DNA of 9,768 bases from Planctomycetota bacterium (GTDB lineage: Bacteria > Planctomycetota > Phycisphaerae > Tepidisphaerales > Tepidisphaeraceae), in contig JAEZED010000108.1 of the NCBI GenBank assembly GCA_023417885.1, positions 1 to 9,768 on the forward strand. The letters run 5' to 3'. Both the position numbers and the translations under genes were made by a program. Numbering within the stretch: position 1 is the first letter of the stretch; each line of letters starts with the position of its first letter. Below, piece by piece: positions 1 to 5,417 of this stretch. The notes below the pieces were generated by a model that had not been told where the DNA came from, searched no databases, and was given only the letters and a program-made list of their open reading frames with translations.

Positions 1-644
1 CCACCGACGAGATCATGGCGGGCCGCGCGCGCAACGCCTTCTGCGGCGTGAGGCCGCCCGGCCACCACGCCGAAGCGGTGCGGGCGATGGGGTTCTGCTT
101 CTTCAACAACGCCGTCGTCGCCGCCCGCCATGCGCAGCGCAAATATGGGGCCGAGCGCGTGGCGATCGTCGACTTCGACGTCCACCACGGCAACGGCACG
201 CAGGCGATCTTCTGGCGGGACCCGAGCGTGCTGAACGTCAGCCTCCACCAGGATCCGCGGACACTCTGGCCCGGAAGCGGTTTCGCCGGGGAGACCGGCG
301 AGGACGCAGGTCGCGGCTGCACGCTCAATGTCCCCCTGCCGCCAGGCACCGGTGACGAGCGATTCCTGGCCGCCTTGAACGAACTCGTGCTGGACCGCGT
401 CGCCGGCTTCGCGCCGGAAGCGATCGTCGTCTCCGCCGGGTTCGACGCCCACGCCTCCGACCCGCTCGCGCAGCTCGAGCTCTCGTCCGACGCGTTCGGC
501 CGGATCGGAGCGACGCTGGCCCGCCTCGCCGAGGACGTCTGTGACGGCCGGCTGATCGCGCAGCTCGAGGGGGGCTACGACCTGCGAGCGCTCGGGCAGA
601 GCGTGACGGCGTTCCTGCGGGGCCTGGCGCCGCCTACGGCATGA
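1..644 (+). CDS. Histone deacetylase / acetylpolyamine amidohydrolase family protein, 5' end outside window
   Basis: Zn-dependent deacetylase of the arginase/deacetylase fold, which removes acetyl groups from acetyl-lysine or acetyl-polyamine type substrates in the cytoplasm. The frame is open to the window edge, reading TDEIMAGRARNAF at the start, so the ATG at 15 is internal and the N-terminal third of a ~310-340 residue family member is missing. Visible family motifs are RPPGHHA (nt 51-71, the catalytic His pair), VDFDVHHGNGTQ (nt 168-203, Zn-binding Asp and His), SAGFDAH (nt 432-452, next Zn-binding Asp) and EGGYDL (nt 567-584, the active-site Tyr). All expected catalytic residues in the visible part are intact, so this should be an active enzyme. 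The natural substrate cannot be read from sequence. It ends 19 bp before the dipeptidase on the same strand, so co-transcription is plausible. Confidence 0.93.
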   Translation, partial: TDEIMAGRARNAFCGVRPPGHHAEAVRAMGFCFFNNAVVAARHAQRKYGAERVAIVDFDVHHGNGTQAIFWRDPSVLNVSLHQDPRTLWPGSGFAGETGEDAGRGCTLNVPLPPGTGDERFLAALNELVLDRVAGFAPEAIVVSAGFDAHASDPLAQLELSSDAFGRIGATLARLAEDVCDGRLIAQLEGGYDLRALGQSVTAFLRGLAPPTA

Positions 645-663
645 GCGCCGCTACGCTACCGAC

Positions 664-1707
664 ATGCTCATCGCCGACGCGCACCTGGACCTGGCCTACA
701 ACGCCCTCCGCGGGCGCAACCTGAGCCTGCCGGCCTCGCAGCAGCCGGCCATTCACGACCGGACGCCGGAGACGGCGACCGTCGGGCTTCCGGATCTCCA
801 GCAGGCAGGCGTCGGCCTGGTCTGCGGCACCATCTACTGCACACCACAGAGCGGTGAGCGGCCGGGATATGTCGATCATGCCGGCGCGTTCGCCCAGGCG
901 GGCGACCAGCTCGCGATCTACCAGCGCCTCTGGGACCAGGGGCGGCTGCGCCTGGTCCGCTCCCCCGCTGATCTGCCTGGCTCCCAGGCGCCGACGCCCG
1001 AGGCTCTTGCGATGATCCTGCTCATCGAGGGGGCGGATGCCGTGGCGCTCTCGTCCGAGTCGGACTCCGCCAGCGCCGCCGCGTGGTTCGACGCCGGGGC
1101 GCGCATGATCGGCCTGGCATGGGGCGGGACGCGGTACGCCGGCGGAACCGGGGCGCCCGGCCCCCTCACCGCCGAGGGGCGCCGCCTGGTGTCGGAGCTC
1201 GACGCTGCAGGTTTCGTCCACGACGCCTCGCACCTCGCCGAATCGTCGCTGGATGATCTGCTGGGCCTCGGGCAGCGGCCGATCTGCGCCTCGCACTCGA
1301 ACTGCCGCGCGATCGTCGGGGAGGATCCGCGCGGCCGGCATCTCGCCGACCGGCACATCCGCGCCATCACCGATCGCGGCGGCGTGATCGGGATCGTCCT
1401 CTACGACCGCTTCCTGCTGACGCCTGCGGAGCTGGCGAAGCGGCGCGCAGGATGGTCGGACGTCGTTCGCCACATCGACCACGTCAGCCAGCTGACGGGC
1501 GACTGTCTGCACGTCGGGATCGGCTCCGACCTCGATGGCGGATTTGGACGCGAGAACGTGCCGCACGAGTTAACGAGCATCGCCGATCTGCCCGGGCTCG
1601 CCGATGCCCTCTCGGCCGCCGGCTTCGGGGACGAGGACGTTCGGCGCGTCATGGGAGCCAACTGGCTTTCGTTCTTTCGCCTGGCCCTGCCGGACACCGT
1701 CAGATGA
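664..1707 (+). CDS. Membrane dipeptidase (peptidase family M19, renal dipeptidase-like)
   Basis: Full-length 347-residue binuclear zinc dipeptidase of the M19 family, which hydrolyses dipeptides, in some members with D-residues. Family metal ligands are all recognisable: His7 and Asp9 in DAHLDL, bridging Glu122 in LIEGAD, His190 in DASH, His211 in ASHSN, and catalytic Asp289 in GIGSDLDGG. I see no signal peptide or lipobox, so it is probably cytoplasmic despite the family name. The ATG at 664 puts the HxD motif at residues 7-9, the normal place for this family; the upstream sequence has no clear Shine-Dalgarno, which fits translation following the deacetylase 19 bp upstream. Its stop codon overlaps the end of the convergent membrane-protein gene by 8 bp. 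A role in peptide or peptidoglycan-fragment turnover is inference. Confidence 0.95.
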   Translation: MLIADAHLDLAYNALRGRNLSLPASQQPAIHDRTPETATVGLPDLQQAGVGLVCGTIYCTPQSGERPGYVDHAGAFAQAGDQLAIYQRLWDQGRLRLVRSPADLPGSQAPTPEALAMILLIEGADAVALSSESDSASAAAWFDAGARMIGLAWGGTRYAGGTGAPGPLTAEGRRLVSELDAAGFVHDASHLAESSLDDLLGLGQRPICASHSNCRAIVGEDPRGRHLADRHIRAITDRGGVIGIVLYDRFLLTPAELAKRRAGWSDVVRHIDHVSQLTGDCLHVGIGSDLDGGFGRENVPHELTSIADLPGLADALSAAGFGDEDVRRVMGANWLSFFRLALPDTVR

Positions 1708-2206
1708 GCATCGCGAACAGGAAGATCGCGAAGTAGAACGCGATGACGACCAGCAGCATGATACCCGACAGCCGCCAGAACGACTTCTGTGACGCCAGCG
1801 CCCGCTCGAGCGCCTCGGGGCTGCGCGACCGCGCTGTTGCGGCGATGCCGGAGGCGTAGCGAATGAGGTGCACGCCCATCATGATCCAGGCAAAGGCAAC
1901 GAGGCCGTACGCGACGGCGAAGAGCAGCATTCCGGGCAGGCGCGGGGCGGAGCCGGCCATTGCGATCAGGATCCCCAGGACGCCCAGGATGCTGAAGCCC
2001 GCGGAGATGAACAGCGCGACCGCCCAGAGCATCACCCAGCCGCGCGTCGAGGCAAGCGAGGCCAGGGCACGCTCGGTGACGACAACCGTTCCGCTCGCGG
2101 CTCCGCGGTAATCGATATCGCGCACGGGTGGCGCCTGTTCCGCCTCCTCGGCGGCGATCGCCTCCAGTGGTTCGCCCGCCCGCGCGCCGTCACCGGTCAT
2201 GTTCAC
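1700..2206 (-). CDS. Small three-helix membrane protein, DUF5362-like
   Basis: Protein of about 168 residues with an acidic, Pro/Ala-rich N-terminus (~50 residues) and three strongly hydrophobic segments, at about residues 57-84, 91-116 and 144-168. The STRGWVMLWAVALF segment before helix 1, and ALERALASQKSFWRLSGIM before the last helix, are what I associate with DUF5362, a family of unknown function; that assignment is from memory. Start choice is open: TTG at 2209, GTG at 2206 or ATG at 2200 on the minus strand. GTG at 2206 is preferred because an AGAAGGGG Shine-Dalgarno lies 6 nt upstream, whereas the ATG would be 12 nt away. The gene converges on the dipeptidase and overlaps it by 8 bp. 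It is divergent from the DUF2062 gene. Function unknown; inner-membrane location inferred. Confidence 0.8.
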   Translation of the reverse strand: MNMTGDGARAGEPLEAIAAEEAEQAPPVRDIDYRGAASGTVVVTERALASLASTRGWVMLWAVALFISAGFSILGVLGILIAMAGSAPRLPGMLLFAVAYGLVAFAWIMMGVHLIRYASGIAATARSRSPEALERALASQKSFWRLSGIMLLVVIAFYFAIFLFAMLI

Positions 2207-2209
2207 CAA

Positions 2210-2398
2210 GTGCCCCTTCTCCCGCTCTCGGGAGAGGCAGGATACTCGCCATGCGGACGAACGGGAAGGAAGCTCGGCGCGTACTATCGCGTGTTATCGG
2301 GCCTTCCCCGCGGTCGCGCGCTTCGGATGCGACGCGGCAGGCACAGCCGATGCTTGTTGGGTCGTGCGGCGCGCTTCGCGTCGCAAGAAGTTCCACCG
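2210..2398. other. Divergent intergenic region between the DUF5362-like and DUF2062 genes
   Basis: About 190 bp separating two divergently transcribed genes, so it must hold promoters for both unless the frame upstream of 2399 is translated. An open frame runs through it in phase with the DUF2062 gene (open back to about 1868), but its translation is Arg/Gly-rich and unlike a protein, and it runs antisense to the neighbouring gene. Apart from the hairpin at 2216-2237 I see no convincing -35/-10 pair. Confidence 0.5.
2216..2237. repeat. Inverted repeat overlapping the ribosome binding site of the DUF5362-like gene
   Basis: Left arm 2216-2224 and right arm 2229-2237 pair over 9 bp (one G-T), around a 4-nt loop; the core is CTCCCG-CTCT-CGGGAG. 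Read on the minus strand the right half of the hairpin contains the GGGAGAAGGGG segment that serves as the Shine-Dalgarno for the gene starting at 2206. It could control access of ribosomes, or be a small dispersed palindromic repeat of a type common in high-GC genomes. Dispersal cannot be judged from one copy. Confidence 0.5.
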
Positions 2399-3058
2399 AT
2401 GCCCAGGCATTTCTTCCGCAAGATCGTCCCCAGCGAGCACGCGATGCGGCAGAACCGGGTGGTGCGCCTCTTCGGCTCCTCACTCCTGAGCAGGCGGTTC
2501 TGGCACCTGAATCGACATTCGACCGCCTGGGGCGTCGCCAGCGGGCTCCTCTTCGCTTTCGTGCCCCTGCCGATCCAGACGCTCGCCGCCGTCTCCGCCG
2601 CGATCGTCGGCCGTGGCAACGTGGCCCTGGCGGTTGCCTTCACCTGGGTGAGCAACCCCCTCACGTGGCTCCCGTGCTTCATGCTGAGCTATCAAGTGGG
2701 CCGCCTGATAACGGGCACCCCGCCGATTCCCAACCTCATGGAGCAGGTGAAGGCGGCGATGGACGCCGGACTGGTGGAAGGCTCGGGCATGGCGGTGCAG
2801 ATGCTCTGGGAGGATCTCCCCCACTTCTACCCGCTCATCGTGGGCGGCCTGGCCCTGGGCGCGGCTTCGGCCGTGCTCGCGTTCGTCATCGTCAAGCTTG
2901 CCTGGCGATGGCATGTCGTCCGGCGCTGGCACACGCGCCATGAGCAGCGGCGGCGCTTCAACCCGGCGCAGCGGCTGACCAGCGGCTTCGCCCACCTGCA
3001 CCGGATCGCCTCGCGCGGCCGCGGAAGCCGCCGGCACGAGACCGTCACTCCGCGGTGA
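2399..3058 (+). CDS. DUF2062 domain-containing membrane protein
   Basis: 219-residue protein starting MPRHFFRKIVPS, the usual beginning of DUF2062 proteins. The domain signature is clear: FWHLNRHSTAWGVASGLLFAFVPLPIQTLAA at about residues 34-64 (a hydrophobic segment with the typical PIP/PLPIQ turn) and VSNPLTWLP at about residues 84-92. Three hydrophobic segments lie at about 42-72, 75-105 and 143-168; the tail (169-219) is strongly basic and probably cytoplasmic. An open reading frame extends far upstream, but the ATG at 2399 was chosen because homology to the family begins there; an AAGAAG 8 nt upstream is a weak Shine-Dalgarno. Biochemical function of DUF2062 is not established, although such proteins occur near cell-envelope and glycosyltransferase genes. 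The gene ends 14 bp inside the convergent hydrolase gene. Confidence 0.88.
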   Translation: MPRHFFRKIVPSEHAMRQNRVVRLFGSSLLSRRFWHLNRHSTAWGVASGLLFAFVPLPIQTLAAVSAAIVGRGNVALAVAFTWVSNPLTWLPCFMLSYQVGRLITGTPPIPNLMEQVKAAMDAGLVEGSGMAVQMLWEDLPHFYPLIVGGLALGAASAVLAFVIVKLAWRWHVVRRWHTRHEQRRRFNPAQRLTSGFAHLHRIASRGRGSRRHETVTPR

Positions 3059-3845
3059 AGCGGGTGCGCAGGGTGCCGAGGCTTCCGATATCGATCTCGG
3101 TGACGTCGCCGGGCCGGAGGAAGACCGGCGGCGTGCGCGCCATGCCGACGCCTTCGGGCGTGCCGGTGAGGACGATGCTGCCGGCGCGAAGGGTCATCGT
3201 CTGACTGAGCGAGGCGATGATCTCCGCGACGCTGAAGATCATGTCGCTCGTGTTGCCATCCTGCATTACCTGCCCGTTGAGGCGCAGCGTGATCGGTAGC
3301 GCGTTCGGATCGGGCACCTCATCCGCGGTGACAATGGCGGGGCCGATCGGGCAGAACCGATCGAAGCTCTTGCCGCGCGCGAACTGCCCGCCGTTGAGGT
3401 CTTTCTCCTTCTGCCAGTCGCGCGCCGAGACGTCGTTTGCGATGGTGTAGCCGTAGACGTAGTCCAGCGCCTGCGCCGGGCTGAGGCGCCTGGCATCGCG
3501 CCCAATCACGACCGCCAGCTCGGCCTCGAAGTCGACCTTGTCGCTGTTGGACGGCAACGGGACGTCTTCCTCCGGTCCCGCCAGCGCGTTCCCGCTCTTG
3601 ATGAAGAGCATCGGGTTCTTCGGCAGCGCCGACCCCTGCTCGGCGGCGTGCGCTCGGTAGTTGAGGCCGATGCAGAGGATGTCGGCCGGGACGATGGGGG
3701 CGAGGCGGCGCCCGATCGCGACGGTCCGCCCCGTCGCGACGAAGTGGGGGAAATCGCCGGCAATTATCTCGGCGGATCCATCCCCGCGGTCGTCCGCGAC
3801 GACGGGGGTGCGGGTTTGTTCCTCGATGAAACGAACGATTCGCAT
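3045..3845 (-). CDS. Fumarylacetoacetate hydrolase (FAH) family protein
   Basis: Mg2+-dependent enzyme of the FAH superfamily, which includes fumarylpyruvate hydrolase, acylpyruvase and oxaloacetate decarboxylase (FAHD1/YcgM-like). Metal ligands are visible as Glu107 and Glu109 in DFEAELAVVIGR and Asp138 in YTIANDVSARDWQ. Other signatures are the IGLNYRAHAAE active-site region (residues ~59-69), GKSFDRFCPIGP (158-169) and LTGTPEGVG (226-234). At 266 residues it is a normal single-domain size with a short N-terminal lead. Two ATGs are possible, at 3854 and 3845. The second gives MRIVRF, a common start for the family, with TAGGA 8 nt upstream, so it is preferred. Exact substrate is not readable; catabolism of aromatic or sugar-acid breakdown products is the usual setting. 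It is convergent with the DUF2062 gene. Confidence 0.93.
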   Translation of the reverse strand: MRIVRFIEEQTRTPVVADDRGDGSAEIIAGDFPHFVATGRTVAIGRRLAPIVPADILCIGLNYRAHAAEQGSALPKNPMLFIKSGNALAGPEEDVPLPSNSDKVDFEAELAVVIGRDARRLSPAQALDYVYGYTIANDVSARDWQKEKDLNGGQFARGKSFDRFCPIGPAIVTADEVPDPNALPITLRLNGQVMQDGNTSDMIFSVAEIIASLSQTMTLRAGSIVLTGTPEGVGMARTPPVFLRPGDVTEIDIGSLGTLRTRFTAE

Positions 3846-3879
3846 TCGCGGCATCCTATCTTCGCCAGAGTTCCTATCT

Positions 3880-3910
3880 GTTGGCGGCGGGCCAACTGGT
3901 TTGCGATACT
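3880..3910 (+). promoter_or_regulatory. Candidate promoter with a dyad over the -35 box
   Basis: TTGGCG (3881-3886) and GATACT (3905-3910), 18 nt apart, resemble a sigma-70 promoter firing rightward toward the small gene at 4059. A perfect 6-bp inverted repeat, GTTGGC (3880-3885) and GCCAAC (3891-3896), covers the -35 box and could be an operator. It sits in the ~210-bp divergent gap between the hydrolase gene and the small protein gene. Prediction by eye only. Confidence 0.3.
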
Positions 3911-4058
3911 ACGGCGTTCGCTTCATTCGCACGTGCCAAGCGTGCCGTGAGGTGAATTGCCCTAAGCAGACGGGCAGCACGACCAGATGAACACGGAGTG
4001 GAGACCACACGCCCGCGTCGCGAGCGCGTGTGTTGCCGCACGTGACCTGGAGGCTCTC

Positions 4059-4319
4059 ATGGGGTTCACGAGGTGCCGGATGCCCCGCGTGTTTATCGTA
4101 AAGCTCGACCTGGCGCGCCTGCGCGCGAACCTGTCGGCTCAGGAGGGCCGGCCCGTGCAGCAGCATGAAGTCGAGCAGTGGCTGACCGACGCCGGCTTCC
4201 GCTGGCACGACGACGCCCGCTGGCGGATCGAGGAGCCCCACCTCGGCCAGCTCCATGGGTCCGAAGTCGTCGAGGCGGAGATCGTGGACGAAACAGACGA
4301 TCCGCCGGCGGCCGATTGA
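4059..4319 (+). CDS. Small acidic protein of unknown function
   Basis: I do not recognise this 86-residue protein. It begins MGFTRCRMPRVFIVKLDLARL, then has a helical middle (residues ~18-45, ANLSAQEGRPVQQHEVEQWL) and a DAGFRWHDDARWRIEEP stretch with three Trp in the core. An acidic Asp/Glu-rich C-terminus follows (VVEAEIVDETDD). The length, regular hydrophobic spacing and G/C-ending codons argue that it is real. Two starts are well supported: ATG at 4059 with GGAGG 5 nt upstream, and ATG at 4080 (MPRVFIVKL) with GAGG 6 nt upstream; the in-frame ATG at 3987 has no Shine-Dalgarno. There is no signal peptide or membrane segment. It precedes tRNA-Val by 67 bp on the same strand and has a candidate promoter at 3880-3910. 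The Q-HEVEQWL-AGF arrangement suggests a compact helical fold, but no function can be given. Confidence 0.7.
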   Translation: MGFTRCRMPRVFIVKLDLARLRANLSAQEGRPVQQHEVEQWLTDAGFRWHDDARWRIEEPHLGQLHGSEVVEAEIVDETDDPPAAD

Positions 4320-4342
4320 ACGTGGACCCTTGCGACGAGCAG

Positions 4343-4371
4343 GCGTGCGATCCGCACGCGTGTCGCGTGCG
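4343..4371 (+). other. Three-arm GC-rich hairpin element between the small gene and tRNA-Val
   Basis: Arm 1 GCGTGCG (4343-4349), arm 2 CGCACGCG (4353-4360) and arm 3 CGCGTGCG (4364-4371). Arm 2 can pair perfectly with arm 1 (7 bp, loop ATC) or with arm 3 (8 bp, loop TGT), but not both. It starts 23 bp after the small gene's stop and ends 15 bp before the tRNA. It may end the upstream transcript or act in tRNA processing; no T-run follows. Confidence 0.5.
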
Positions 4372-4386
4372 TAGGATGCAGTGCAT

Positions 4387-4460
4387 GGGCCGTTAGCTCA
4401 GTTGGCCAGAGCGCCTGCCTTACAAGCAGGATGTCGCAGGTTCGAGCCCTGCACGGCCCA
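4387..4460 (+). tRNA. tRNA-Val (anticodon UAC)
   Basis: Folds as a complete 74-nt cloverleaf. Acceptor GGGCCGT (4387-4393) pairs with ACGGCCC (4453-4459), discriminator A4460. The D stem is GCTC/GAGC. The anticodon stem CCTGC/GCAGG (4414-4418/4426-4430) holds the loop CTTACAA with anticodon TAC at 4421-4423, which reads GUA (Val). A 5-nt variable loop follows, and the T arm GCAGG-TTCGAGC-CCTGC. The 3' CCA is not encoded and must be added after transcription. Confidence 0.97.
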
Positions 4461-4472
4461 CTTTACCCCCCT

Positions 4473-4889
4473 TCATCCCACGACCACGTCCTCGTTCGCG
4501 AAGCGCTGGATCGTGCGGCTTGACGGATCGACCCGCGACAGCGCCGCCGCGAACGTCAGCGGCCCGATCCGCCCCACGTACATCAGGACGACGAGCAGCA
4601 CCCGGCCCTCTGCGGAGAGCAGCGGCGTGACGCCGGTCGAGAGACCGACAGTCCCGAACGCGCTCGTCGCTTCGAACATGTAATCGAGGAAGCCGAACGG
4701 CCGCGCGACGGACACGCCGAACGCCGGGGGCGGCGACACGCTGCTTCCGAGTTCCGTCGCCGCGAGGATCGCGATGCCGGCAGTGAGGAAGATGAAGGCG
4801 AACGCGAAGAGCCCGACCGCCCTGTTCGAAGTCTGCTCCGGAATGCTGTCCGGCATGCGTCGGTGGCGTGCGACAACCTGCTGCTGCAT
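4473..4889 (-). pseudogene. C-terminal fragment of a TrkH/KtrB-type potassium transporter
   Basis: About 138 residues matching only the end of Trk/Ktr/HKT K+ transport channels, which normally have ~450 residues and four M1-P-M2 repeats. Homology covers RRMPDSIPEQ before the last repeat, a membrane helix (LFAFAFIFLTAGIAIL), the fourth pore loop and filter in FEATSAFGTVGLSTGVTP, the following helix with VGRIGPLTFAAAL, and the C-terminal strand ending EDVVVG. The frame stays open upstream to 5369, but that part is Arg/Ser/Ala-rich and unrelated to the transporter, and the other minus-strand frames carry no missing part either. No Shine-Dalgarno precedes the ATG at 4889. The C-terminus is intact and the loss is entirely at the N-terminus, which points to a deletion or rearrangement near 4890 rather than a frameshift. 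It lies tail-to-tail with tRNA-Val, 12 bp from it. One repeat alone cannot form a channel. Confidence 0.85.
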
Positions 4890-4950
4890 GAGCTTATGAG
4901 ACCACCGGCGAGGCGAATCCGCACGGCTCGCGGCGGTCGATAGGCGGGGC

Positions 4951-5241
4951 ATGAGCCGTACCCCTTCGCGAGCCGTCGCCTCCCTCCCCACGCCTTCCCA
5001 GCGCCAGATTCGGCGGCGCATCGAGGAGCTGGCCGAGGCGCTGCGAGCAGAGCGCTTCCCCCTTCTTGCCAGGAGCGCCGAGGCCTTGGCGATACAGGCC
5101 GGCCGCGAAGGACGGGATGCGCTGGTGCGTCCTGCTGCGCGTCTCTTGATCGCCGCCGAGCAGCGCGACGCCGCGGCGAGCGTTGCGGCTCTTGTGCGCC
5201 TTGCCGAGGCGGTGGATCGAACACTGTCGCGCGCTGCCTGA
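4951..5241 (+). CDS. Small helical protein of unknown function
   Basis: 96-residue ORF with a protein-like composition: a Ser/Pro/Arg-rich start (1-16), then three predicted amphipathic helices at about 17-50, 53-70 and 72-95 rich in Ala, Leu, Glu and Arg. The helix pattern loosely recalls a histidine phosphotransfer (Hpt) bundle, but the protein has no histidine, so a phosphorelay role is unlikely. The spacer before the ATG has only AGGCGGGG as a weak Shine-Dalgarno. Codons favour G/C at the third position like neighbouring genes, and the opposite-strand frames here look less protein-like. It starts 62 bp from the broken end of the potassium-transporter remnant and is divergent from it, so it may belong to the DNA that replaced the missing part. 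I judge it a probable but unproven gene. Confidence 0.45.
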   Translation: MSRTPSRAVASLPTPSQRQIRRRIEELAEALRAERFPLLARSAEALAIQAGREGRDALVRPAARLLIAAEQRDAAASVAALVRLAEAVDRTLSRAA

Positions 5242-5378
5242 TGCGATGCTTCGCCGAAACAGGCGAGAAGCGTTGGCGTACTTGGGTGGCGGAGGGGCGA
5301 CGAAATGCGCCTCATCTTGTGAAGCTGGGACCTTTTCTGTAAGTCTTGTTCCAGCGTGACGTTGCCCACGAATCAATG

Positions 5379-5417
5379 AATCCCGATGTAACGATGTTTC
5401 GGGATTGCCGGTTTTTT
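5379..5417 (+). terminator. Rho-independent terminator-like hairpin
   Basis: AATCCCGA (5379-5386) and TCGGGATT (5399-5406) form a perfect 8-bp stem with a 12-nt loop, followed after GCCGG by six T (5412-5417). It lies 138 bp after the small helical ORF on the same strand, which it could terminate. The gap between stem and T-run is longer than ideal. Confidence 0.45.

Noticed and set aside
634..1566. 310-residue minus-strand frame
   Set aside because: Antisense to the M19 dipeptidase, whose catalytic residues are all present; a shadow of GC codon bias.
4890..5369. Upstream extension of the potassium-transporter frame to ~298 residues
   Set aside because: The added part shows no membrane segments or transporter homology and overlaps a more plausible ORF on the other strand.
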